Shown here piece by piece: positions 1 to 7,135 of a stretch of DNA of 23,326 nucleotides. The stretch covers positions 5-23,330 of the forward strand of contig NZ_LAJY01000007.1 of the NCBI RefSeq assembly GCF_000963705.1, written 5' to 3'. A program made the translations under genes and the position numbers. This stretch comes from Elstera litoralis. Its GTDB lineage: Bacteria; Pseudomonadota; Alphaproteobacteria; Elsterales; Elsteraceae. The notes beneath the pieces were generated by a model. That model was not told where the DNA came from. It saw only the letters and a program-made list of their open reading frames with translations, and did not search any database. Position 1 is the first letter of the stretch, and each line of letters starts with the position of its first letter.

Positions 1-425
1 TCACCGAGCGTCTGCACCGTCAGTTCTTGGAACTGGTCAAGAGCGAGCTTGATCGCCTCGGCATCGAGGATATCAACAATGTTCAGGCCTTTATCCTGTT
101 CAATATTGGCAGTGACGATCTGACCGTCGGTGAACTCACCAATCGGGGCTATTACCTCGGCTCAAACGTGTCCTACAACGTGCGCAAGATGGTTGAGAAC
201 GGCTACCTGATGCAGGAACGTTCCACCCACGACCGCCGTTCGATCCGCGTGAAGCTCTCGGCCAAAGGCCTGGAACTGTGTCAGGTGATGGACCGTATGT
301 TCGACCGGCAAATTTCCGCCTTGGGCGAAGTTGCGACCGACGCCGAACTGACCAGCGCCGCCAATACATTCCGCCGCCTGGAACGTTTCTGGATTGGGAT
401 GCTGGACTACGGCCTGCGGACGTAA
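1..425 (+). CDS. MarR-family (LdtR-like) transcriptional regulator, 5'-truncated by window edge
   Basis: This is the C-terminal part of a winged-helix MarR regulator. The frame is open from base 3 with no start codon in the window. The residues before the TTG at 27 (TERLHRQF) fit the family, so that TTG is internal rather than the start. Visible are the helix-turn-helix region (LTVGELTNRGYYLGSNVSYN), the wing with the conserved DRRS element (HDRRSIRVKLSAKG) and a C-terminal dimerisation helix ending in ERFWIGMLDYGLRT. The strong DINNVQAFILFNIG and YYLGSNVSYNVRKMVENGYL blocks match the alphaproteobacterial LdtR-type subgroup. LdtR is known in Liberibacter to control an L,D-transpeptidase and stress tolerance; the target here is unknown. 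The gene ends in TAA and is followed by a Rho-independent terminator, so it is the last gene of its transcript. Confidence 0.9.
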   Translation, partial: TERLHRQFLELVKSELDRLGIEDINNVQAFILFNIGSDDLTVGELTNRGYYLGSNVSYNVRKMVENGYLMQERSTHDRRSIRVKLSAKGLELCQVMDRMFDRQISALGEVATDAELTSAANTFRRLERFWIGMLDYGLRT

Positions 426-441
426 CAATCCGCACCAAAAC

Positions 442-471
442 ACGGGGGCCGCTGCGGTCCCCGTTTTTTTT
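442..471 (+). terminator. Rho-independent terminator of the MarR gene
   Basis: A 9-bp stem (442-450 with 456-464, one G-T pair) closes a GCTGC loop and runs into eight Ts (464-471). It starts 17 bases after the MarR stop codon. Confidence 0.9.
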
Positions 472-499
472 GCGCCGATGTGCCCGCCTCTGCTAAACT
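470..499 (+). promoter_or_regulatory. Candidate promoter of the AbrB-Doc toxin-antitoxin operon
   Basis: TTGCGC (470-475) and TAAACT (494-499) are separated by 18 bases, and a TG dinucleotide (491-492) gives an extended -10. It lies 31 bases before the antitoxin start. The -35 overlaps the T tract of the preceding terminator. This is a sequence match only. Confidence 0.4.
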
Positions 500-529
500 T
501 CCCGCCAAGTCAGCGAAGGGAAGCCCAGG

Positions 530-754
530 ATGGTTGCGCTCAAATTACAGCGAATCGGCGACGACATCGGCGTTATCCTCCCCAAGGAGGCGCTGGACGC
601 CTTGGGCTTGGGGGAGGGCGGCACGGTTTATGTGTCCGAGGCCCCCCATGACGCCCCGGCAGCATCCTCGGACACGCAGTATCAACGCCAGTTGGAAGCC
701 GCCCGCGAGATCATGCAGCGCCGCCGCGACGTTTTACACGTGCTTGCGCAATGA
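530..754 (+). CDS. AbrB/MazE-type antitoxin of a Doc toxin module
   Basis: This 74-residue protein has an N-terminal swapped-hairpin AbrB/MazE/SpoVT DNA-binding domain (about residues 1-42: LQRIGDDIGVILPKEALDAL, then a GLGEGGTVYV strand). A linker leads to a charged C-terminal helix (about 50-74, QYQRQLEAAREIMQRRRDVL) of the kind that wraps around and neutralises the toxin. The start ATG follows a GAAGGGA-like ribosome binding site. The TGA stop overlaps the ATG of the next gene (ATGA, 751-754), which implies translational coupling. Antitoxins of this class usually repress their own operon. In the textbook module the Doc partner is Phd; here it is AbrB-like. Confidence 0.85.
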   Translation: MVALKLQRIGDDIGVILPKEALDALGLGEGGTVYVSEAPHDAPAASSDTQYQRQLEAAREIMQRRRDVLHVLAQ

Positions 755-1140
755 TCGAGCCCGAATGGATTCTGCCGAGCCTCGTTGAGACCATTCATCA
801 GGAACAGATCGACGAACACGGTGGCCTTGCCGGGGTTCGCGATGCCGGTTTGCTCGACTCGGCGCTGGCACGGCCACGCCAGCTTTTCAGCTTCGGCGAT
901 CCCGATCTATGCGACCTTGCCGCCGCCTATGCTTTTGGGTTGGCGCGCAATCATCCGTTTCTGGACGGCAATAAGCGCACGGCCTTCGTTGTTTGCGAAT
1001 TATTTCTGGTTATTAATAAGGCCAGTCTTTCCGCCGATGATGAGACCTGTATCAAGACCATGCTCGCCCTCGCGTCGGGCAGCATGACCGAACAAGCCTA
1101 TGCCGATTGGCTGCGGTCGGTCACGCGGCTGGTGCCCTAG
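751..1140 (+). CDS. doc: Fic/Doc-family toxin (death on curing)
   Basis: This 129-residue protein carries the full Fic/Doc core. The motif HPFLDGNKRTA sits at about residues 68-78: His68 is the catalytic base position and Asn74/Lys75/Arg76 form the anion-binding loop. Doc toxins phosphorylate EF-Tu and stop translation, using the Doc-type K in place of the canonical Fic second glycine. HGGLAGVRDAGLLDSAL near the N terminus is also typical of Doc. The length matches P1 Doc (126 residues). The gene overlaps its antitoxin by four bases. All key residues are present, so the toxin looks functional. The 99 bases downstream hold no gene. Confidence 0.92.
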   Translation: MIEPEWILPSLVETIHQEQIDEHGGLAGVRDAGLLDSALARPRQLFSFGDPDLCDLAAAYAFGLARNHPFLDGNKRTAFVVCELFLVINKASLSADDETCIKTMLALASGSMTEQAYADWLRSVTRLVP

Positions 1141-1196
1141 CGCGCTTTTCGTTCGCTTTCGCTCACGACAAACGCTCTGGGCTTCTGTTTTGTTTA

Positions 1197-1238
1197 GCAA
1201 ATGCGTCGTCGCAGGTGTGCCACCTGCTCGGGATTTGC
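1197..1238. repeat. Nested inverted repeat between convergent genes
   Basis: The inner arms GCAGGTG (1211-1217) and CACCTGC (1221-1227) enclose a 3-base loop. The outer arms GCAAAT (1197-1202) and ATTTGC (1233-1238) also pair. It lies between the 3' ends of doc and the Lrp-type gene. No T tract follows on either strand, so a terminator role is uncertain. Confidence 0.45.
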
Positions 1239-1239
1239 C

Positions 1240-1710
1240 CTAAACCCCATCCGGCCTGAAATCCGTCACCCGGCGCATGGCGAAGCTCGATTGAATGCGG
1301 GCGACGCCGGGCAGGCGCGACAGCACTTCCTTATGCAGCCGCTCGTAATCGGCCACGGTGCGCGTTTCGGCGAGCACGAGATAATCGGCGACGCCGGTCA
1401 TCAGGTAGCAGGCCGTGACCTCCGGGCATTTGCGGATTTCGGCCTCAAAGCGCCCCAAGTGGTCTTCGGTCTGGCGTTCCAGGGTGATCTGAATAATGGC
1501 GACGGTCGGCGGCTGGTCCTGGGGTGCATCGATCAAGGCGGTATAGCCGCGAATGATACCGCGATGCTCCAGCAGCCGCACCCGGCGCAGGCAGGCCGAG
1601 GCGGACAGGCCAACGCTGGTCGCAAGATCGGCGTTGCTCATCCGCCCGTCGCTGCGCAGCGCGCGTAGTAGCTTCCGGTCAATATCGTCAAGGGTGGTGG
1701 AATCAGCCAT
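1240..1710 (-). CDS. Lrp/AsnC-family transcriptional regulator
   Basis: This 156-residue protein has an N-terminal helix-turn-helix (about residues 6-60: LDDIDRKLLRALRSDGRMSN, then LATSVGLSASACLRRVRLLE) and a C-terminal RAM/AsnC effector domain (about 68-150). The latter includes the conserved GVADYLVLAETRTVADYERL region that binds amino acids. The length is normal for the family. It is divergent from dadA, with 124 bases between the start codons. Lrp-type proteins commonly control D-amino-acid dehydrogenase genes in response to alanine or leucine, so control of dadA is the natural inference. No strong Shine-Dalgarno precedes the ATG. An inverted repeat just upstream may be its own operator. 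Confidence 0.93.
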   Translation of the reverse strand: MADSTTLDDIDRKLLRALRSDGRMSNADLATSVGLSASACLRRVRLLEHRGIIRGYTALIDAPQDQPPTVAIIQITLERQTEDHLGRFEAEIRKCPEVTACYLMTGVADYLVLAETRTVADYERLHKEVLSRLPGVARIQSSFAMRRVTDFRPDGV

Positions 1711-1715
1711 ATTGT

Positions 1716-1761
1716 TCGAATTTTCCAGCGTTGAGGCTCAAATTTTTCGAAGAAAATTCGA
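1716..1761. promoter_or_regulatory. Inverted repeat, probable Lrp-type operator between regulator and dadA
   Basis: TCGAATTTTC (1716-1725) and GAAAATTCGA (1752-1761) are perfect 10-bp reverse complements, with centres 36 bp apart. A smaller symmetric unit, TTTTC-GAA-GAAAA, overlaps the right arm. AT-rich symmetric sites on one helical face fit Lrp-family binding. They lie 6-51 bases before the regulator start and 74-119 bases before dadA. Confidence 0.55.
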
Positions 1762-1793
1762 TAGAACGCAAATACATCGCACACTTCTGCGCC

Positions 1794-1799
1794 TATACT
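1794..1799 (+). promoter_or_regulatory. Candidate -10 element of dadA
   Basis: TATACT lies 35 bases before the dadA ATG. No good -35 is seen at the right distance, which would suit an activator-dependent promoter served by the upstream Lrp-type sites. Confidence 0.35.
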
Positions 1800-1834
1800 T
1801 AATATTTGCAGTCCATAGGATAAGGGGTGAGGCG

Positions 1835-3088
1835 ATGCGCGTTCTCGTGCTGGGCAGTGGGGTTATCGGGGTTACGACCGCCTATTATCTCAATAAGGCC
1901 GGGCACGAGGTGACGGTGATCGACCGGCAGCCCTCGCCCGCGCAGGAAACCAGCTTTGCCAATGCAGGCGAAGTGTCGCCGGGCTATTCGTCGCCCTGGG
2001 CCGGGCCGGGCGTGCCGATCAAGGCAATGAAATGGATGTTCATGAAGCATGGGCCGCTGGTAGTGCGCCCGACGCTGGACGTGAACCAATGGATTTGGCT
2101 GGCGCAGATGCTGCGCAACTGCACGGCGGCGCGCTATGCCGTCAATAAGGCCCGCATGGTTCGGGTTGCCGAATATAGCCGCGACAAGCTGGTAGAACTG
2201 CGCGCCGAAACCGGCATTCAGTACGACGAGCGCACGCAAGGCACGTTGCAGGTTTTTCGCACCCGTCAGCAGATGGACGCCATCGGCAGCGATATCGAGG
2301 TTCTGAAGCAATATGGCGTGCCGTTCGAGCAATTGACGCCGACCGCCTGCGCCGACGCCGAACCGGCGCTGGCCAAGGTTCAGCATAAGATCGTCGGCGG
2401 CTTGCGCCTGCCCCATGATGAAACCGGCGACTGCCATATGTTCACCGAACGCCTCGCCAAGATGGCCGAAGCCAATGGCGTTAAATTCCACTTCAATACG
2501 CGTATCGACGGGCTGGTGACGGATGCCACCCGCGTGACCGGGGTTGCGACCAGCCTTGGGATTCTGGACGCCGATTCTTATGTGGTTGCGATGGGGAGCT
2601 ATTCCCCGAAGCTGCTCGCGCCTCTAGGCCTGAGCGTGCCGGTCTATCCGGTGAAAGGCTATTCGCTGACGCTGGCCCTCACCGACGAAGCGGGCGCGCC
2701 GGTTTCGACTGTGATGGACGAAACCTATAAAATCGCCATTACCCGCCTCGGCAATCGCATTCGCGTCGGCGGCACGGCGGAACTGTCGGGCTTTACTGAC
2801 GATCTGCCGCAAAGCCGCCGCGCAACGCTGGAAACCTCCGTCCGGGATCTCTTCCCCACGGGCGGCGATATCGCGTCGGCGAGCTTCTGGTCGGGTCTGC
2901 GTCCGATGACGCCCGATGGCACGCCGATCATCGGGCCGACGCGCCTCGGCAATCTCTATCTGAACACCGGCCACGGCACCTTAGGCTGGACCATGTCCTG
3001 CGGCTCGGGCCGGGTGCTGGCCGATCTCATGTCCGGCAAAAAGCCGGAAATCGAAACCAGCGACCTGTCGATCATTCGGTATGCGTGA
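1835..3088 (+). CDS. dadA: D-amino acid dehydrogenase (small subunit)
   Basis: This FAD-dependent membrane-associated enzyme oxidatively deaminates D-amino acids, mainly D-alanine, to 2-oxo acids and passes electrons to the respiratory chain. The chosen ATG at 1835 follows an AAGGGG ribosome binding site and opens directly into the Rossmann FAD motif MRVLVLGSGVIGVTTAYYL (G7-x-G9-x-x-G12). This gives 417 residues, the normal family size; the longer upstream open frame is not coding. Conserved features include the ETSFANAGEVSPGYSSPWAGPG segment and the C-terminal GLRPMTPDGTPIIG and GHGTLGWTMSCGSGR blocks that contact FAD. No alanine racemase gene follows, unlike E. coli dadAX. Regulation by the divergent Lrp-type gene is likely. 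Confidence 0.96.
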   Translation: MRVLVLGSGVIGVTTAYYLNKAGHEVTVIDRQPSPAQETSFANAGEVSPGYSSPWAGPGVPIKAMKWMFMKHGPLVVRPTLDVNQWIWLAQMLRNCTAARYAVNKARMVRVAEYSRDKLVELRAETGIQYDERTQGTLQVFRTRQQMDAIGSDIEVLKQYGVPFEQLTPTACADAEPALAKVQHKIVGGLRLPHDETGDCHMFTERLAKMAEANGVKFHFNTRIDGLVTDATRVTGVATSLGILDADSYVVAMGSYSPKLLAPLGLSVPVYPVKGYSLTLALTDEAGAPVSTVMDETYKIAITRLGNRIRVGGTAELSGFTDDLPQSRRATLETSVRDLFPTGGDIASASFWSGLRPMTPDGTPIIGPTRLGNLYLNTGHGTLGWTMSCGSGRVLADLMSGKKPEIETSDLSIIRYA

Positions 3089-3107
3089 AAGCTCACGCGG
3101 GTATTCG

Positions 3108-4016
3108 CTACGCGTGCGCTAAGGGGCGGGGGGCGGCCTCGGCCCCCTCCTGCCGGATCAGCGGCACAAGGGTTTCCTCCCAGAAGGCCACGAAGGCCGC
3201 GCCGGCGGCACCGGTCAGCCGATCCTCGCCGACGATCGCCATTTCGGCCTCCGGCAGCGGCGGAAAACCGTCCGCCTCGGTTAGAAGGCGCATGCCGGGC
3301 ATCACGGCAGAGTGCGGCAAGACACCGACGCCCAAGCCCGCGATCACGGCGGCCTGAACCCCCACCACCGACGTACTGGTATAGATAATATCTTGATGCA
3401 TCCCAGCGCGCGCCAAGCTTTCGGCGGCAGCGCGGCGGTGGCTGCAATAATAGGGCAGGGCCGCCATCGGCACAGCGGGGCCGGGCGGCGTCGGGCTGGC
3501 CTCGCCGATCACCCATACCAAAGGCTCGCGATAGAGCAACCGGCCCATCGACTGCGCCGGCTCGCGCCCGCAGATGACGAGATCAAGCTCGCCGCGCTCC
3601 AACATCGGCAAAAGATCCATGCCGAGCCCCGTGCGCACTTCCACATGAATACGCGGAAAATTCCGATTAAAGCGTGAGAGCAGCACCGGCAGACTGCGCG
3701 GGGCGATGTAATCGGCAATCCCCAGCCGCAAGGTGCCGCTGGCATCGGGGCCGATCAGGCGTTGCACCGCCTCGTCGTTCAAATCGAGCAGGCGGCGCGC
3801 GTAGCCGAGCAGAATTTCCCCATCCGGCGTCAGCGCCAGCGACCGGCTGGTGCGCTCGAATACTTTCAGCCCCAGCAGGTCTTCAAGCTTGCGAATCTTA
3901 ACCGAAACAGCCGACTGCGTGCGCCCGATGGCCTCGGCAGCAGCGGTAAAACCGCCCCGGTCGGCCACGGCGACGAAGCACCGCAATAGGTCAATTTCTA
4001 AATCAATCGCGCGCAT
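3108..4016 (-). CDS. LysR-family transcriptional regulator
   Basis: This 302-residue protein has the LysR helix-turn-helix (about residues 4-64: LLRCFVAVADRGGFTAAAEA, then IGRTQSAVSVKIRKLE) and a type 2 periplasmic-binding-like effector domain (about 92-290). The ligand is not predictable. It lies 55 bases downstream of the oxidoreductase gene on the same strand, so the two may share a transcript and the oxidoreductase may be a target. This is unusual for LysR proteins, which are more often divergent from their targets. The G-rich spacer before it folds imperfectly and has no T tract. No strong ribosome binding site precedes the ATG. It converges with dadA, 19 bases away. Confidence 0.92.
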   Translation of the reverse strand: MRAIDLEIDLLRCFVAVADRGGFTAAAEAIGRTQSAVSVKIRKLEDLLGLKVFERTSRSLALTPDGEILLGYARRLLDLNDEAVQRLIGPDASGTLRLGIADYIAPRSLPVLLSRFNRNFPRIHVEVRTGLGMDLLPMLERGELDLVICGREPAQSMGRLLYREPLVWVIGEASPTPPGPAVPMAALPYYCSHRRAAAESLARAGMHQDIIYTSTSVVGVQAAVIAGLGVGVLPHSAVMPGMRLLTEADGFPPLPEAEMAIVGEDRLTGAAGAAFVAFWEETLVPLIRQEGAEAAPRPLAHA

Positions 4017-4071
4017 CTATGAAGATTTAGCATGGAATGGGGGGAGGGCTCAAGCGCCCCCCTCCCAAAAT

Positions 4072-5061
4072 TCACGCCGCGATATCGACCACGACTTTTC
4101 CGATCGCCTTACCGCTTTCTAAATGGGCATGGGCGGCGGCGAGGTCGGCCAAAGCGAAGCGCTGCGGGTCGAGCAAGGGTTTGACCTGCCGGGTCTCCAC
4201 CAGGGTTTTTAGATCGCGCAGCCAAGCGCCATGCCGTTCCCGGCCACGATTATGGATCAGCGGGATCAGCATGAAGATCACGTGCAGGCTAAGGCCCTTG
4301 ACGTGCATCGGTGCTAGGTCCGCCGAATAATGGGAGACGATGGTCGCCACCTGCCCATTCAGCCGGGTGGCGGCGAAGGCGCTGGCGATGTCCGATCCGC
4401 CGGTCGCATCAAGCACGCAATCATAGCCTTCGCCTTGAGTGAGGCGGGCGGCCCCTTCGGCGATAGTTTCGCTGCGGTAGGAAATCACCTCCCGCGCACC
4501 GAAGCTTTTCGCCAGCTTCGACTTTTCGAGTGTCGAGGCGGTGCTATCGACGATGGCTCCGCGTGCGGCTGCAAGCTGAACGGCGATATGGCCGACGCCG
4601 CCCGTACCGCCGATCACCAATAACCGGGTTCCCGCGGTAACGCCCAGGCGCTCCAAGGCTTCGAGCGCGGTGATCGACACCAGCGGCAGGGCGGCGGCTT
4701 CGCGGAAGGATAGGTTTGCCGGCATCGGGGCAATCAGCTTTGCGTCGGCGCGCATGATTTCAGCATTCGTCCCAGTCTCCCCGGCGATGCCGCCTGCGCA
4801 GCCATAAACCGCATCGCCGATGGCAAAGCCGGTGACATCGGGCGCGATGGCGCGGATCGTTCCGGCGACATCCAGGCCCAAGGCCGCAGGCAGCGGATTG
4901 GCAAAACCTGGGCCGTTTTGCCGGATTTTATAATCGACGGGATTGACGCTGCTGGCTTTCACATCGATCAACACTGTGCCGGGGCGCAGCTCCGGGGCGG
5001 GAATATCGTGCAGGGCAAAGTTCGAAACATCGCCGAACTGGGTGAGGCGCATAGCTTTCAT
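4072..5061 (-). CDS. MDR-family NAD(P)-dependent oxidoreductase (quinone-oxidoreductase/alcohol-dehydrogenase type)
   Basis: This 329-residue medium-chain dehydrogenase/reductase has an N-terminal GroES-like domain (about residues 1-125, with the SVNPVDYKIR element of quinone-reductase-like members). Its Rossmann nucleotide-binding domain contains GGTGGVGHIAVQLA (about 150-163). The cysteine-rich structural zinc lobe of classical alcohol dehydrogenases is absent, so a zinc-independent enone/quinone reductase is more likely than an alcohol dehydrogenase. The substrate is unknown. The ATG follows a GGAG ribosome binding site. A nested palindrome lies 67-92 bases upstream, and a LysR gene follows on the same strand; control of this gene by that regulator is inferred. 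Confidence 0.9.
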   Translation of the reverse strand: MKAMRLTQFGDVSNFALHDIPAPELRPGTVLIDVKASSVNPVDYKIRQNGPGFANPLPAALGLDVAGTIRAIAPDVTGFAIGDAVYGCAGGIAGETGTNAEIMRADAKLIAPMPANLSFREAAALPLVSITALEALERLGVTAGTRLLVIGGTGGVGHIAVQLAAARGAIVDSTASTLEKSKLAKSFGAREVISYRSETIAEGAARLTQGEGYDCVLDATGGSDIASAFAATRLNGQVATIVSHYSADLAPMHVKGLSLHVIFMLIPLIHNRGRERHGAWLRDLKTLVETRQVKPLLDPQRFALADLAAAHAHLESGKAIGKVVVDIAA

Positions 5062-5121
5062 GGGGGATCTCCGAATGGAAAAGCGGCCCCAGGTATGGCA
5101 GGCGGCGGCCCAGTTTAAAAA

Positions 5122-5153
5122 CGAATAGATTTCATTCTAGAAATCATAAATTC
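5122..5153. promoter_or_regulatory. Nested palindrome, candidate LysR-type operator
   Basis: GATTTC (5128-5133) and GAAATC (5140-5145) form a perfect inverted repeat around 6 bases and contain the T-N11-A pattern of LysR sites. Outer arms CGAAT (5122-5126) and ATTCG (5149-5153) extend the symmetry. The site lies upstream of the oxidoreductase gene in an AT-rich stretch that contrasts with the surrounding DNA. Confidence 0.5.
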
Positions 5154-5165
5154 GAATAAGTGGCG

Positions 5166-6964
5166 CTATCCCATCCGCTCGATCACGACGCCGGACAGGC
5201 TGCCTTTGGCCTCGCTTTTGCGGGCGGCGAAGCGGGCGGCAATCTCTTCGGCGGTGGCGGGATGGGTGCTGGCCCCATCGCTACGGGCGGGCAGGTAGAG
5301 CATCACGGCGCTGGCCCGCAGAAGCGGAAACTGGCGCTCTTTCCCGTCGCGATCTTTGGCGATGATATGGCCGCGCAACCGGCTTTCGGGCTCATAGAGC
5401 GACGAAACATCAGTGCGAAACTTGCCTAAAAGCTGATTGAGCACATCGGCCATATCGTCCTGGCTGGCCCCTTGCGCGCCCAAAACGAAATCATCCCCGC
5501 CGATATGCCCGGCGAAGAAGCCGGACATATTCTGCGCGTGCCGCATCATATCGGCGAAGAGGGTAATCACCCGGTCGCCCTGACGGAAGCCGTAGGTATC
5601 ATTGAAGGGTTTGAAAAAGTCGAAATCGATGAAGGCGATGGAGACGGATTCCGCCGGATTATCCAGGGCGCGGTCGAGCCATTCCTGAATACGCTGATTG
5701 CCGGGCAGGCGGCTGAGCGGGTTCTGATCGCGGGCACCTGCGAGATTATAATCATTGACCAGTTTTAGCAGCGCGCGCGGGCTGAGGAACCCGACGTAGC
5801 GCCCGTCCTCGGTCATCAAAATCCCATCGGCGGCGCTATCGCCGGAGAAGGCTTCGACGATCCTATCGATATGGGTGCTGATATCGCACACCGGCAGGTG
5901 ACGATGAGATCGCGAATTCCGTCGCCGATGGCGCGGTTGCGCAGCAGGTCGCTGCCGAAGCGGCTATAGGCGAAGCGTTTGATATCGCGCTCGCGCACCA
6001 CGCCCACGGGCCGCCCGCGCTCGTCAACGACGGGCACGACCTCGGCCATATCGTTTTGCCGGAAGGTTTCGAGCAAATCGGCGCGGTCGGTTTGGGTGGG
6101 AATGGCAGGAATGCGCTGGATGGCATCTTCCACCAGCACGCCGGTTGTGGCGGGGCGGCGGCGGTCCGAACTATTGAGGTCGAGAACCGTTTGATAGACG
6201 CTGTGCAGCGCCTCTAAATCCACCGTGGGGCGGGCGATGCGGTAGCCTTGGGCGAAATCGCAGCCGATATCGCGGCAGACGTAGAACTCGCGGTCGGTCT
6301 CGATACCCTCGGCGATCACCTGAATGCCGCGAATATGGGCGTAATTCGTCACCTGCTCCACAAGGCCGCGCTTGCGCACGTCCTGATCGATACCGGAGAT
6401 GAAAAAACGGTCGATCTTCAAATAATCGGGCTTGGCTTCGTAGAGCATTTTCAGGCTGGCATAGCCGACGCCGAAATCATCGATGGCGACGGCAATGCCG
6501 GAGGCGCGATACTGCTCGAAAATCGGATTGCCCGAATCTTGCAAATTAAACTCGGAGCGTTCGGCCAACTCTAAGCAGATGGCCGCAGGCGACAGACCGA
6601 TATCGCGCAAGAGTTCCACCGTAAAGCCGGACCGATAGCCGGGCGCGCCGAACATGCGTGCATCCACGTTCAAAAACAGCATGCACTCGTCTGCAAGGTC
6701 GCGCCGCAGGGCAAATTTGCGAATGGCTTTGGCGCGCAAACCGAGTTCGACCGAAACCATTTGGCCATCGGCGATGGCGGCGTCGAACACGTCCGAGGGG
6801 GTGGCAAAGCCGATGCGGTCCACGCCGCGCATGAGGGCTTCGAACCCCAGCACCTGCCCATTGCGGAACGAGACAATCGGTTGATAGCCGTAATCGAGCC
6901 GTTCTAGGCGCTGCTGCCAGACGGGATCTTCAAGCTCAAACGGCATGGCGGGGGCGTCCAGCAT
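5166..6964 (-). CDS. EAL-CBS-GGDEF cyclic-di-GMP turnover protein, interrupted by a one-base frameshift
   Basis: Two overlapping reading frames together make one protein. The first (6964 to 5816) encodes an EAL domain and half of a CBS pair. The second (entered at about 5893, to 5166) encodes the other CBS half and a GGDEF domain. Restoring one G in the GG at 5893-5894 joins them into 599 residues, turning TGCCGGTG into TGCCCGGTG on the coding strand. The EAL domain has a complete catalytic set: E42-A-L, N99, E132, D162-D163, K183, E219, FAQGY, so phosphodiesterase activity is expected. The GGDEF domain has IDFDFFKPFND and a GGDDF variant of the signature, without an RxxD inhibitory site. The CBS pair may bind adenine nucleotides. 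As sequenced, the first frame ends in 25 or so unrelated residues. There is no strong ribosome binding site; an alternative start is the ATG six codons in. Confidence 0.88.
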
Positions 6965-7085
6965 GGGAAGGACCGCTCTCTATAGTACTAGGCTCCCTCA
7001 ACCCGTGGGGAACGGATCAATAAACACGAACAGGCAATATACGTATTTAGTGTGACGATTTTGGGTCAAACTGTATGACGTCCTG

Positions 7086-7129
7086 AAGGGCGTCGCGAAC
7101 AATTTTAAGTATTGCTCGGCGACGCCCTT
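7086..7129. repeat. Long stable hairpin downstream of the tctC-type gene
   Basis: AAGGGCGTCGC (7086-7096) and GCGACGCCCTT (7119-7129) are perfect 11-bp arms. On the minus strand the pairing continues, after one bulged base, with GAGCAAT/ATTGTTC (one G-U), leaving a 7-base loop. It starts 7 bases beyond the stop of the minus-strand gene. No T tract follows, so it may be a transcript-stabilising or Rho-associated structure rather than a classical terminator. Confidence 0.6.
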
Positions 7130-7135
7130 AGACAA

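Noticed and set aside
27..29. TTG as the start of the MarR gene
   Set aside because: The frame is open to the window edge and the upstream residues fit the family, so the true start is outside.
1553..1834. A 94-codon N-terminal extension of dadA
   Set aside because: It overlaps the divergent Lrp-type gene, and the FAD motif begins directly at the ATG at 1835 with a good ribosome binding site.
4036..4066. G-rich hairpin between the oxidoreductase and LysR genes as a terminator
   Set aside because: The arms mispair at two positions and no T tract follows on the minus strand.
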